From JANPBY01 sp963805505 (GTDB lineage Bacteria > Actinomycetota > Actinomycetes > DATJPE01), in assembly GCA_963805505.1 (NCBI GenBank), contig CAWDUP010000007.1:682001-746000 (forward strand): 64,000 nucleotides of DNA, read 5' to 3'. Both the position numbers and the translations under genes were made by a program. This document shows, piece by piece, positions 1-8,056 of the stretch (position 1 is the stretch's first letter; every line of letters begins with the position of its first letter). The notes beneath the pieces were generated by a model. It was not told where the DNA came from. It searched no databases and worked only from the letters and a program-made list of their open reading frames with translations.

Positions 1-158
1 GAGCGCTGACGTTCGCTGTGCCGAACGGCGCCCTGGTGGGGTCCCCTGCGCGAGGTGGAACGCGTGGCGGCCGCCCGCGTGGGGGTGGTTCTGCGCGTGG
101 CACCTCTGCCACCGGCCGCTGGTCGGCTCGTCGCTGAGGGCGCGCGCGGTGGCGTCAT
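1..158 (-). CDS. ftsI: Penicillin-binding protein FtsI/PbpB, N-terminal fragment
   Basis: Only the first 52 codons are inside the window; the gene runs off the left edge. The ATG overlaps the TGA of the upstream ftsL-like gene by four bases, so the two are probably translationally coupled. The visible peptide is rich in Pro, Arg, Thr and Ala and has no membrane segment yet, which fits the long basic cytoplasmic tail that precedes the membrane anchor of actinobacterial division transpeptidases. No catalytic motif can be seen. The assignment rests mainly on position: mraZ, rsmH, ftsL, ftsI is the standard order of the division/cell-wall cluster. Confidence 0.55.
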   Translation of the reverse strand, partial: MTPPRAPSATSRPAAGGRGATRRTTPTRAAATRSTSRRGPHQGAVRHSERQR

Positions 159-586
159 CCGGTTCCCCCCTCGGGGCGTGCACCCAGCACGGCGCCATCG
201 GGGAGTCGCAGGAACAACGGCGTCCCGCCATGCCGCATCCCCATGGCCCTGGCCCGGATAGCCAGTCTGGCGGGATCTTCTTGCTTGGCGAGCTCAGCGG
301 CGAGCGACTGCTCGGTGACCTGCAGGGAACCTTGCTGCTGCTGGAGCGAGTGCAGCGTGAACGCGTCCTGGGCCAGCACGGTGTTGAGCCCGAGCAGCGC
401 CGCAAGTCCGAGGGCCAACACCCCCGCCATCAGCGCGACGAAAGCAGAACGACCGTGTCGCGGGGCAGCCGGTGACACGACGACCAGCGGAGCCCGGGAA
501 GACCGTCCCGCCCGGGCGACGTCTGGCGTGCGCGCGCGCGCAGTCGACGGTTGCCCAACCGCCGCGGACCGGACTGTCGCGCTCAT
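155..586 (-). CDS. ftsL: FtsL-like septum formation protein
   Basis: A 143-residue bitopic membrane protein. Residues 1-47 are basic and Ala/Pro-rich, about 48-72 form one hydrophobic segment (FVALMAGVLALGLAALLGLN), and the rest is an extracytoplasmic heptad-like helix rich in Gln, Glu and Leu (residues about 75-105). This is the FtsL/DivIC plan: a short coiled-coil division protein that works with FtsQ, FtsB and FtsI. The ATG at 586 overlaps the rsmH stop by four bases; a second ATG six codons upstream would overlap rsmH more and is less likely. Primary sequence is poorly conserved in this family, so topology and position carry the call. Confidence 0.75.
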   Translation of the reverse strand: MSATVRSAAVGQPSTARARTPDVARAGRSSRAPLVVVSPAAPRHGRSAFVALMAGVLALGLAALLGLNTVLAQDAFTLHSLQQQQGSLQVTEQSLAAELAKQEDPARLAIRARAMGMRHGGTPLFLRLPDGAVLGARPEGGTG

Positions 587-1626
587 GCCACGACCCGAAG
601 GCACTCTGCGGCCCGAAGACGGACCGACGCCGCTCGCGGGTTAGCCGCGACCTCGTCGTCGCCGGCTCGTTCTGCCCCGCGGGTCAGCAGCCGCAGCCAC
701 GGCTGGAGCCCCGCAGGGACGACAGGAAGGTCTCGCGGCGCCGTACTGGTCGCGCCTTCTGCCATGGCCCTCTTGACCAAACGATCCTCGAGGGAGTGGT
801 AGGACATCACCACGGCGCGTCCACCGACGGTCAAGGCGTGCAGCGCTGCCGGCATTGCACGCGCGAGGGTCTCCAGCTCCCCGTTCACCTCGATGCGCAA
901 CGCCTGGAACGTGCGTTTGCTCGGGTGACCGCCGGTGCGCCGGGTGGCGGCAGGAATCGCCTCGCGAACCAGCTCGGCCAGCCGGGCTGACGTGGTGAAG
1001 GGCTCTACCTCCCGAGCGGCCACGATCCGTTCGGCGATGCGGCGAGCAAAACGCTCCTCGCCGTACGTCGCCAGCACGCGGGCCAGTGCGGCGGCTGAGT
1101 AGGTGTTGAGGACGTCGGCCGCCGTCTGGCCCTGGCGTGGATCCATGCGCATGTCGAGCGGAGCGTCCTGGGAGTAGGAGAATCCGCGCTCTCGCTCATC
1201 GAGCTGCAGCGACGAGACACCGAGGTCGAACAAGACTCCGTTCACCCGCCGGAGACCGAGGTCGCCGAGCACGGTGGGCAGCTCGTCGTAGATCGCATGG
1301 ACGAGCACGGTCCGATCGGCGTACGGCGCGAGCCGCGCCCGCGACCGATCGAGTGCTTCACCATCGCGGTCGAGACCCACCAGTCTCAGCGCGGGGTGCT
1401 GGTCAAGCAACGCTGCACTATGTCCGCCGAGCCCGAGGGTCGCGTCCACCACGACAGCTTCCGGCCCGCGAAGGGCCGGAGCGAGCAGTGCAAGGGTCCG
1501 CTCGAGCAGCACCGGGACGTGCGCCGTCGAGCTCGCGGGAGCTTCGGCCGCGGCGTTCGTGGAAGGCTCGTCGGCGCGCTCAGCCGGCACCCCCGAGTCC
1601 GGCTGCGGTGGAAGGTTAGGCAGCAT
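583..1626 (-). CDS. rsmH: 16S rRNA (cytosine-1402-N4)-methyltransferase RsmH
   Basis: S-adenosylmethionine-dependent methyltransferase that modifies C1402 in the decoding centre of 16S rRNA (older name MraW). The 347-residue product has a short disordered N-terminus, then the family opening HVPVLLERTL, the SAM-binding DATLGLGGHS, the NGVLFDLGVSS motif, the LDMRMDP motif and a C-terminal SYHSLEDRLVK. The start at 1626 was chosen because it places HVPVLL at a normal distance (about residue 37); the frame stays open further upstream but that part reads as a shadow of the neighbouring small gene. It follows that gene by four bases and overlaps ftsL downstream. Confidence 0.95.
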   Translation of the reverse strand: MLPNLPPQPDSGVPAERADEPSTNAAAEAPASSTAHVPVLLERTLALLAPALRGPEAVVVDATLGLGGHSAALLDQHPALRLVGLDRDGEALDRSRARLAPYADRTVLVHAIYDELPTVLGDLGLRRVNGVLFDLGVSSLQLDERERGFSYSQDAPLDMRMDPRQGQTAADVLNTYSAAALARVLATYGEERFARRIAERIVAAREVEPFTTSARLAELVREAIPAATRRTGGHPSKRTFQALRIEVNGELETLARAMPAALHALTVGGRAVVMSYHSLEDRLVKRAMAEGATSTAPRDLPVVPAGLQPWLRLLTRGAERAGDDEVAANPRAASVRLRAAECLRVVA

Positions 1627-1630
1627 CGGA

Positions 1631-1873
1631 TCAGGCCGCCGGTCCGACGAGGACGAGCAGAGCCACGTGCACGAGGACGACGACCGCAACCGTCGCCGCC
1701 GCCGCGAAGCCGACCCCGAGGAGCACCGAGCGCTCGACCGAGTCGCCCGGGATGCCAGGCGACCCGACGCCGGCCGGCTCGCCCGAGACCGCACCGACAG
1801 CATCGTGCACAGCGGCCGCGGATCCACCCAGTGGCCCGTGATGCGCCATCAGGCCCTGTGTCGGCACGCTCAT
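1631..1873 (-). CDS. Small single-pass membrane protein between mraZ and rsmH
   Basis: An 80-residue protein I do not recognise by family. The N-terminal 45 residues are Gly/Ala/Pro-rich and polar; residues about 50-78 form one strong hydrophobic helix (VLLGVGFAAAATVAVVVLV). The ATG at 1873 is preceded by AAGGG at good spacing; an upstream in-frame ATG at 1930 lacks such a site. It sits 4 bases before rsmH and inside the mraZ-rsmH-ftsL string, so it is probably co-transcribed. The hydrophobic segment and the ribosome-binding site favour a real gene; role unknown, possibly division-related by context. Confidence 0.6.
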   Translation of the reverse strand: MSVPTQGLMAHHGPLGGSAAAVHDAVGAVSGEPAGVGSPGIPGDSVERSVLLGVGFAAAATVAVVVLVHVALLVLVGPAA

Positions 1874-2128
1874 CTCGACCCTTCGTGGCGGCTCGCGGAC
1901 CGCCGGTGCTCTCGACTGGTGACTGGCCATTCGCTGACTTGGTGTCGTTGACTCGGTGTCGTTGCTGAAGCTGTCGGGTCGTGAGGCCCGGTCCCCGCCC
2001 GCTCGGCTGGCTCCCCCGGCACCGGGGAAGGTGCGCCGGGAGGCTGGAGCAGGAGCGGGGGGAGACCGCGCACCACGCGTACGACTCTTCGACTGTTCGA
2101 CTGATTCGACTCTGGAAGCGGCAGCACC

Positions 2129-2560
2129 TCAGGCGGTGCCCGGCACCACCTCCGAGCTCAGGTTCGCGAATGCGTCCTCCTGGTCGGACAGGTAGGACTC
2201 CCACGCGTCCTTGTCCCAGATCTCCAGACGGTCGTTGGTGCCGAGAACGACGCAGTCCTTGGTCAGACCGGCATAGGCACGTAGCGCGGCTGGCACCGTG
2301 ATCCGGCCCTGCTTGTCCGGCGTCTCGGCCGACGCCCCGGCGAAGAACACCCGAGCCAGCTCACGCGCAGGCTTGTTCGTGAACGACGCCGTCGACATCT
2401 CAGCGGCCATGACGTCGAATCCGGCCCGGGTGAACACGTACAGACAGCGCTCCTGGCCGCGGGTGACCACGACCCCACCGGCGAGGTCGTCGCGGAACTT
2501 TGCCGGCAGGAACAGCCGGCCCTTGTCGTCCAGCCGCGGTTGGTGGGTGCCGAGGAACAT
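2129..2560 (-). CDS. mraZ: Transcriptional regulator / cell-division protein MraZ
   Basis: A 143-residue SpoVT/AbrB-fold protein that binds DNA as a ring-shaped oligomer and represses the division/cell-wall cluster it heads. The start MFLGTHQPRLDDKGRLFLPA is the family signature and repeat 1; repeat 2 is at residues about 75-110 (DKQGRITVPAALRAYAGL). The ATG at 2560 has a strong GGAGG site upstream; longer in-frame starts would overrun the operator repeats. Genes downstream on the same strand are the small membrane protein, rsmH, ftsL and ftsI. Three GTGG repeats spaced by 10 bases lie 60-90 bases upstream, so autoregulation is likely. Confidence 0.95.
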   Translation of the reverse strand: MFLGTHQPRLDDKGRLFLPAKFRDDLAGGVVVTRGQERCLYVFTRAGFDVMAAEMSTASFTNKPARELARVFFAGASAETPDKQGRITVPAALRAYAGLTKDCVVLGTNDRLEIWDKDAWESYLSDQEDAFANLSSEVVPGTA

Positions 2561-2620
2561 CGCCCCCACCTCCTCCACTGCTGGTCGCTGGCTGGTTGCT
2601 GGGACCCCCTGCGGCTCCCG

Positions 2621-2650
2621 TGCGCGCCACCGTACTCCACTCTCCCCCAC
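2621..2650 (-). promoter_or_regulatory. MraZ operator: three GTGG repeats at 10-base period
   Basis: Read on the minus strand, three consecutive 10-mers begin GTGGGG, GTGGAG and GTGGCG with exactly 10 bases between starts (plus-strand CCAC at 2627-2630, 2637-2640 and 2647-2650). Known MraZ sites are direct repeats of a G-rich pentamer or hexamer on one helix face upstream of mraZ. The rest of the 2561-2941 intergenic region shows no gene. A further pair of GTGG repeats, also 10 bases apart but on the plus strand, lies at 2710-2729. Confidence 0.75.
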
Positions 2651-2941
2651 TTTCAATAGATCTTCGGTACGTATGACGGAGATCTTTACTATTTGCCCAG
2701 TTCAAAGGGGTGGTGAAACGTGGGGAAGAAGTTGCAAAACGTGCCTTCCAGCCTCGTGGCTGGCTGAGGCCAGCCATGGAAGGTGGTTCGGAAGCTGCCG
2801 GCCCGGCGCGCCTATGCCGCGCTCGACGACCGCAGGGGCCGGGCTAGCTCAAGGGCTACCGGACCTCAGGCTGAAGTCCGCACCCCATGCCTGGCGGGGA
2901 ATCCCACTCTCCCCGACGCGGCGGCTAGCCGGCCGCGTCCC

Positions 2942-5302
2942 TCACCCCAGGTCGGCCAGCGCCTCCTGCCAGGCGCTGGTGAAGACCGCCACATGTTCGG
3001 GCAGAAAGGCGAGGGGCGGCCGTACTTTCAACACGTTGTCGGATGCGCCCGTGGTGCCGACCAGCACGCCTCGGCTTCGCAGGCCCTCCTTGACCTTCTT
3101 GGCTGCCCTCGCATCGGGGACCTTGGATGCGCGGTCAGTGACCAATTCGATGCCGTTGGCCAGTCCCATTCCACGGACGTCGCCCACCCGGTCGTGACCG
3201 GCCGCGACGCGGGCAACCTCGGCGCGGAGCAACTGGCCTGTTGTCATCACCCGCTGGAGGACACGCTCGTCGGCCAGCACGTCCAGAACCGCGTGCGCCG
3301 CTGCCATCGACACCTGGTTACCACCGAAGGTCGAGAAGAAGACCGTCTCGTCAGCCCACCCCTCCAGCAGCTCGCCGCGAGCGATCACCGCGCCCACGGG
3401 CTGCCCGTTCCCCATCGGCTTGCCGAGCGTGATCAGGTCGGGCACGATCCCGAACCTGTTGAAGGACCACAGGTCCTCCCCGGTGCGCCCATGCCCGCCT
3501 TGCACCTCGTCGGCGATCCACAGACCGCCAGCCTCCCGCGTCAGGCGCACCAGCTCCTGCACGTACAGCGGATCGAGGTCGAGGACACCCTCGCTCTGCA
3601 GCACCCCGTCGAGGATCGTCGCAGCCAGGCCCAGGCCACGTTCGCTCAGTCGCCCGAGAGCTGCTCGGAAGCCTTCCGTGCCGAGTCGGAGCCCTCGGTA
3701 TGAATCCGGGGGTCGCCAGGACTCGACATGCGGAGGACGCCCGCGCAGCATCGACTCCGGGGAGAAAGCCGCGCTTGACTCGGTGATGCCGTGGTAAGCG
3801 AACTCCGTGCACAGCCCGCCTGCCTCGCCGGTGACCGAGCGCGCAATCCGCCAGGCGATGTCGTTGGCCTCGGAGCCTGAGTTGACGAACAACACAGTGT
3901 CGAGACCCGGTGGGCACGTGGCCACCAACCGCTCGGCCAGCTCCACAGCCGCCGGGTGCAGGTAGCGCATGTTGGTGTTCAGGACACGCCACTGGCGGCG
4001 CACGGCACTGGTCACTCGTGGATGCGCATGGCCCAAGCAGACAACGTTGTTGTAGGCGTCCAGATAACGACGGCCATCCGTGGCGGTCATCCAGACCCCG
4101 CTGGCCGAGGCCATCTCGATGGGCTCGGCGTAACTGAGCGGTTCCATGACCGAGCCGAACACGGCGCTGCGGCGTCGAACGAGCGGGAGGTCTGTCGAGG
4201 GGCCGAGCTCCTGTGTCGAACGCACTGGGTCGGCGCCCAGCCGGCGGGCCGTCTCGTCCCAACCGGCGGTGACCACGTGGTCCAACATCGCCACGGCAGA
4301 GTCGTTCAGACGCTCAGCAAAGTCCTTCTCCTCCAGGCCCTGCCGCGCCCGCCAGGATCCGATAGCGACACCCACTGCGGCTCGGGTGGCCCACAACTCA
4401 CCCATCAGCTGCCGCTCGAGAGGCTCCAACGGAGCAACCCGTTCGTAGCCGTCCAGCACCAGCCGCGCCACCCGAAACATCTCCTCGCCCTCGCGGCCCA
4501 AGGTCATCGAGTCGAGTACCGAGGCCAGATCGACCACCAAGGCGGAGTGGCTCAGGTCTCCGAAGTCGATGATGCCGGTGATCCGACCAGCATCGTCGGC
4601 CAGGACGTTGTCGGCGGTCAGGTCGCTGTGAATGACCTGACTGCGCAGCCAGGCCCATCGCGGCTGGACCGCGTCGTCGAAGCGGTCGAGGACGCGTTCG
4701 ACCAATGCACGCGCCGCCGGGTCGTCGACGGCTGGCACCATCGGACGCACGGTCGCAGCGTGCTGAACGTCCCAAGGCATGGTCCGCAGAGCGCGAGGGT
4801 GGATGAACGCACGCAGCGCCAACCCGAGCCTGGCCGTCGTCGATCCCCACGCGATGAGGGCCGCGTCATCCAGGGTTCGCGGGTCCAGCCGTGCTCGACC
4901 CGGAAGGACGTCATAGGCCCGCACCCAGTACGTCTGGCCGCCAACCCTCCACGGGGCCCTGCAGGACTGAGCAGTTCGATCCGTCGGCGAATCGCCTGGG
5001 GCCGCGGAGCGGGGCTGAGCCACGTTGAGCTCAGGAGCCACCGTCTGCACGTGGAAGGCCGCGAGCGCCTCCATGTCGAGCGTGTCCGGATCTTCCGCCG
5101 GATTGGACACCTTGAGAACGGCGCAGCCGTTTCCACCATCGTCGAGCAGCATGAAGGTCTGATCCCGCTCGCTGCCGAGATTGCGCGCGTCGGACGACGC
5201 GATGCCGTACAGCTGGCGGCCGATCTCCACGGCCTCAACGACATCGAACTGGGGCGGTTTGGACAGGAGAACTCCGTCGATCCCTGGAACCCGGGTGCTC
5301 AT
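2942..5302 (-). CDS. Fused aminoglycoside-phosphotransferase-type kinase and class III aminotransferase-fold enzyme
   Basis: A 786-residue two-domain protein. Residues about 20-345 are an APH/choline-kinase-type domain with the catalytic loop HSDLTADN (225-232) and metal-binding IIDFGD (244-249). Residues about 385-786 are a class III PLP enzyme with NSGSEAN (474-480), IADEVQ (596-601, Asp598) and the Schiff-base lysine in TLGKPMGNG (Lys628). The same two folds occur as separate proteins in hydroxylysine kinase and phosphohydroxylysine or phosphoethanolamine phospho-lyase, so a plausible role is phosphorylation of an amino alcohol followed by elimination of phosphate. Substrate unknown; ordinary transamination cannot be excluded. 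The ATG is preceded by TAGGTT at 6 bases, suggesting a leaderless transcript. Confidence 0.85.
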   Translation of the reverse strand: MSTRVPGIDGVLLSKPPQFDVVEAVEIGRQLYGIASSDARNLGSERDQTFMLLDDGGNGCAVLKVSNPAEDPDTLDMEALAAFHVQTVAPELNVAQPRSAAPGDSPTDRTAQSCRAPWRVGGQTYWVRAYDVLPGRARLDPRTLDDAALIAWGSTTARLGLALRAFIHPRALRTMPWDVQHAATVRPMVPAVDDPAARALVERVLDRFDDAVQPRWAWLRSQVIHSDLTADNVLADDAGRITGIIDFGDLSHSALVVDLASVLDSMTLGREGEEMFRVARLVLDGYERVAPLEPLERQLMGELWATRAAVGVAIGSWRARQGLEEKDFAERLNDSAVAMLDHVVTAGWDETARRLGADPVRSTQELGPSTDLPLVRRRSAVFGSVMEPLSYAEPIEMASASGVWMTATDGRRYLDAYNNVVCLGHAHPRVTSAVRRQWRVLNTNMRYLHPAAVELAERLVATCPPGLDTVLFVNSGSEANDIAWRIARSVTGEAGGLCTEFAYHGITESSAAFSPESMLRGRPPHVESWRPPDSYRGLRLGTEGFRAALGRLSERGLGLAATILDGVLQSEGVLDLDPLYVQELVRLTREAGGLWIADEVQGGHGRTGEDLWSFNRFGIVPDLITLGKPMGNGQPVGAVIARGELLEGWADETVFFSTFGGNQVSMAAAHAVLDVLADERVLQRVMTTGQLLRAEVARVAAGHDRVGDVRGMGLANGIELVTDRASKVPDARAAKKVKEGLRSRGVLVGTTGASDNVLKVRPPLAFLPEHVAVFTSAWQEALADLG

Positions 5303-5308
5303 GAGGTC

Positions 5309-5314
5309 AACCTA
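5309..5314 (-). promoter_or_regulatory. Leaderless -10 element of the kinase-aminotransferase gene
   Basis: TAGGTT on the minus strand ends six bases before the ATG at 5302, placing the predicted transcription start on or next to the start codon. No Shine-Dalgarno sequence is present. The rest of 5303-5501 shows nothing further. Confidence 0.5.
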
Positions 5315-5501
5315 GGCCAGGTGAACCTCGGCCAACCGGCACGTCGGCTACGAACCAAGCTTCATGCCGTCGACGATCTCGGCCGGAGAGCCACCACGGC
5401 GCTCCCACTCTCAAGCGACCGGGGCAATCCCTTGTCTCCAAAGGCTCTAAGAGCGTCCGGAGACGTCCGCCGCTCCTTCGTGAAGGCGTAGTCCATCCGG
5501 T

Positions 5502-5945
5502 TCAGCCGTCCCGATCGGTTGTGCTCGAGGTGAAGACCGGCAGCGCGCGGCCGTCGGCCAGGGGGGCCCAGTCGAGGGTGACTGGCCGATCACATGCTGA
5601 GGGATCGCCTGCTGCGTCGACCGGTCCCTCCAAGCGCGTCAGCAGGATCGGGCCCTCGGGAAGGCGTACCCGAGCCAGCACGTAGGGCACTACGACGTCT
5701 TCGCGAGGCGCTCGATGAACCACGGTGAAGGAATCAACCGTGCCGACACCAGATGCCTCCGTCCAGGCAAGGTCCTCTGACATGCAGGACAGGCAGACCG
5801 AGCGCGGCGGATGCTGTACGGACCGGCAGCTCGTGCAGGTCTGCAGCAGCAGCCGCCTGTCACGGGTCGCGTCCCACCACGGCCTGGTGGTGGTGTCTTG
5901 TGCGGGGACGACCACGTCCTGCCAGGCGGGAGTCTGCTCGGTCAC
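5502..5945 (-). CDS. DUF35 zinc-ribbon/OB-fold acyl-CoA partner protein
   Basis: A 147-residue DUF35 protein. The N-terminal rubredoxin-like zinc ribbon has two CxxC pairs (Cys37/Cys40 and Cys51/Cys54), followed by an OB-fold (residues about 60-145) with the family's GTVDSFTVVHR strand. Such proteins pair with thiolase-fold enzymes or MaoC hydratases and help bind the acyl-CoA. The start overlaps the stop of the thiolase-like gene by four bases, which supports a two-protein complex. In mycobacterial sterol breakdown, a DUF35 domain is the obligate partner of the thiolase-fold aldolase Ltp2. The actual substrate here cannot be told from sequence. Confidence 0.85.
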   Translation of the reverse strand: MTEQTPAWQDVVVPAQDTTTRPWWDATRDRRLLLQTCTSCRSVQHPPRSVCLSCMSEDLAWTEASGVGTVDSFTVVHRAPREDVVVPYVLARVRLPEGPILLTRLEGPVDAAGDPSACDRPVTLDWAPLADGRALPVFTSSTTDRDG

Positions 5946-7093
5946 CTGTCGACTCCCAGCAGGACCGTTGCGTGGGTCGACAGGATGCCGCCGGTGCCGT
6001 GGGCAAGCGCGACCTCGGCATCAGGCACCTGTCGCAGTCCGCACTCACCCCTGAGCTGGCGAACGGCTTCGACCAGCAGCAGGACACCGAACTGACCCGG
6101 ATGGCAGTACGACAGCCCACCACCCGAGGTGTTCAGCGGAAGAGCTCCTCCCGGACGCAGGGCCCCGGATCGGGCCAGCGCCGCCGCTTCCCCGGGGGCA
6201 CAGAACCCCAGCGCCTCCAAAGACAACAGCACCGTGATCGTGAAGGAGTCATAGACCTGCGCCACGTCAACGTCGCGCACCGACAGCCCCGCTCGCCGAA
6301 ACGCTGCACGGGCGGAGTCGTACGCCCCGGTTCGGGTGATCACCGGGTCGGCGGTCATCGACTGATGGGTTGTCGACTCGCCGTAGCCGAGGACGACCAC
6401 GGGGTCCGCACGCCGGTCGCGAGCGCGTTCGAGCGAGGTGAGGACCACCGCTCCCCCGCCGTCGGTGACCAAGCAGCAGTCCAGTGCAGTCAGCGGAGTC
6501 GAGATCGGCGCCGCCGCGAGTACCTCGTCGACCGTCAGCGGACCGGCATCATGCCGGTAGGCAACCGGGTTGAGCAGTGCCCACTCGCGCGCTGCGACCG
6601 CTACCTCGGCGAGGTCGGCGTGCGTGGCTCGATGGTCGTGCAGGTAGCGCTGCCCGGCCATCGCGTAGTAGGACAGCGGCCACAGCGGATGGTAGGGGGT
6701 CTCGAACTGCGCCTCGGGCGTGTGCTCCTCGATCACCCCACCGAGGCGGCGACTGCGTGCCGAGCGCTGGTTGCTGGCGAAGGAGATGACGATGGTGTCG
6801 GCCTGACCCGCTTCGATCGCCTGGGCAGCACGCGCGACGAACATCTCGAACGTGCTGCCGCCCGCCGCCGAGGAGTCCGACCACCGTGGGCGCAGCCCGA
6901 GGTGATCGGCGAGCCCCGTGACGCTGAACCGGGACAATGCTGTGGTGGCGAGTCCGTCGACATCAGCCAGAGTCAGCCCGGCGTCGCGTAGGGCGCGGGT
7001 GACTGCCTGCGTCTGAAGCTCATAGACCGTGCGGCCGGTCTGGCCCAAGTCGCACTCGGCCACTCCGACGATGGCCACCCCTTGTGTCGCCAC
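5942..7093 (-). CDS. Thiolase-fold, Ltp2/SCP2-type protein lacking the nucleophilic cysteine
   Basis: A thiolase-fold protein of about 383 residues (AIVGVAECDLGQ at the start, NTSGGGLSYCHPGQFG near the end). Where a true thiolase has the acylated Cys, this protein reads SSAAGGSTF (about residues 74-82), and the second active-site Cys region reads AHGTGGIL, so both catalytic cysteines appear absent. Known relatives with this pattern are Ltp2-type aldolases that cleave a side chain by retro-aldol chemistry with a DUF35 partner, encoded here with a 4-bp overlap. The GTG at 7093 puts the conserved first strand at the N-terminus; a GTG at 7162 would add 23 residues that look unlike the family. Confidence 0.8.
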   Translation of the reverse strand: MATQGVAIVGVAECDLGQTGRTVYELQTQAVTRALRDAGLTLADVDGLATTALSRFSVTGLADHLGLRPRWSDSSAAGGSTFEMFVARAAQAIEAGQADTIVISFASNQRSARSRRLGGVIEEHTPEAQFETPYHPLWPLSYYAMAGQRYLHDHRATHADLAEVAVAAREWALLNPVAYRHDAGPLTVDEVLAAAPISTPLTALDCCLVTDGGGAVVLTSLERARDRRADPVVVLGYGESTTHQSMTADPVITRTGAYDSARAAFRRAGLSVRDVDVAQVYDSFTITVLLSLEALGFCAPGEAAALARSGALRPGGALPLNTSGGGLSYCHPGQFGVLLLVEAVRQLRGECGLRQVPDAEVALAHGTGGILSTHATVLLGVDR

Positions 7094-7256
7094 GGGGTCA
7101 AGCACCCTCAGGGCGGCAGATCGCGGCGGAAGGGGACGAGCCGACTGTGGCAGCCGGCACACCCTTGTCAGCCGGGGACACAGGGGCGCAGTCGAGCCGG
7201 CGCCGAACGATCTCCCCCCTGGGGCCGTACGTCAGCCTGGCGGTCATCGGCCTGGC

Positions 7257-7808
7257 TCAGGCGCCGGCCGACGCGTCGTCGGCTGACCCGGTGAGCGGAC
7301 CGTCCTTCGCCTGAGGGAAGTAGCCCTGACCTATCCCGGAATCTCGCGTAGGGACCATCACCGACCTGATCCACGACATGACCTGCTCGCCGTCCTGGTT
7401 GAGGCCCCTGGTGCGCATCGTGAGGATGCCGACGTTCGGGCGGCTCTCTGAGCGACGGATCGTGAGCACGATCGACTCCGCGTAGATGGTGTCGCCCACG
7501 TAGACCGGGTGCGTCAGCCGAAGCTCGTCGATGCCGAGGTTGGCGACTGCGTTCTGGCTCATGTCGATCACGGACAACCCCAGCACGAGGGCGATCGTGA
7601 GCCCGGAGTTGACGATGATCCGTCCACCGGTGATGGGGTTTTGTTGCGCCAGGTGAGCGTTGAAATGGTTCTGGTTGGTGTTGCACGTGAGCTGGGTGAA
7701 CCAGGTGCAGTCCGCCTCGCTGATCGTGCGCCCGAACGGATGCTGGAAGACGTCGCCCTCGGCGAAGTCCTCGAGGAACCGGCCCAGCTGCGCCTCGTGC
7801 ACCGTCAT
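7257..7808 (-). CDS. MaoC-like enoyl-CoA hydratase/dehydratase
   Basis: A 183-residue single hot-dog-fold MaoC-type protein. The catalytic segment ITGGRIIVNSGLTIALVLGL and an earlier TWFTQLTCNTNQNHFNAHLA region, which carries the usual Asn/His hydratase residues, are visible; the C-terminal half (VYVGDTIYAESIVL) is the standard second half of the fold. It probably hydrates an enoyl-CoA. It lies upstream of the thiolase-like/DUF35 pair on the same strand with a gap of about 160 bases, suggesting a shared CoA-ester pathway. The ATG at 7808 was chosen because the upstream 33 codons of the open frame have no family resemblance. Confidence 0.85.
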   Translation of the reverse strand: MTVHEAQLGRFLEDFAEGDVFQHPFGRTISEADCTWFTQLTCNTNQNHFNAHLAQQNPITGGRIIVNSGLTIALVLGLSVIDMSQNAVANLGIDELRLTHPVYVGDTIYAESIVLTIRRSESRPNVGILTMRTRGLNQDGEQVMSWIRSVMVPTRDSGIGQGYFPQAKDGPLTGSADDASAGA

Positions 7809-7842
7809 GGTCTCAACCGTTCTCGTCGGGGCTCGAGCGTCG

Positions 7843-7859
7843 AGCCTAGAGGTCTCTAG
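7843..7859 (-). promoter_or_regulatory. Possible -10 element with overlapping palindrome upstream of the MaoC gene
   Basis: On the minus strand TAGGCT (7848-7843) would start transcription about 30 bases before the MaoC start codon. It overlaps an inverted repeat CTAGAG-GT-CTCTAG at 7846-7859, a size and placement typical of a repressor operator. No regulator gene is adjacent, so the protein that might bind is unknown. The remainder of 7860-8040 holds nothing recognisable. Confidence 0.35.
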
Positions 7860-8056
7860 ATCTGCGGGTTGCCAAGCCGGCTGCTGGTCCACCAGCAGGC
7901 GGCTCACCTCGAGCGGCAGCGAGCCATCCTGGCGGGTGGTCCTCCCGGAGCTGCAAAGTGAAACCGTGTTCCGCTGTGTGGTCGACCCAACACCGTCACA
8001 AGATCGTGTCCAAGGGTCTGATCACGCAACCGACGAGCTTGGGTGACAATAGAGCG

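Noticed and set aside
3956..5491. A 511-codon open frame antisense to the kinase-aminotransferase gene
   Set aside because: It is the GC-rich shadow of the real gene; the opposite strand shows all catalytic motifs of two known folds, and this frame has none.
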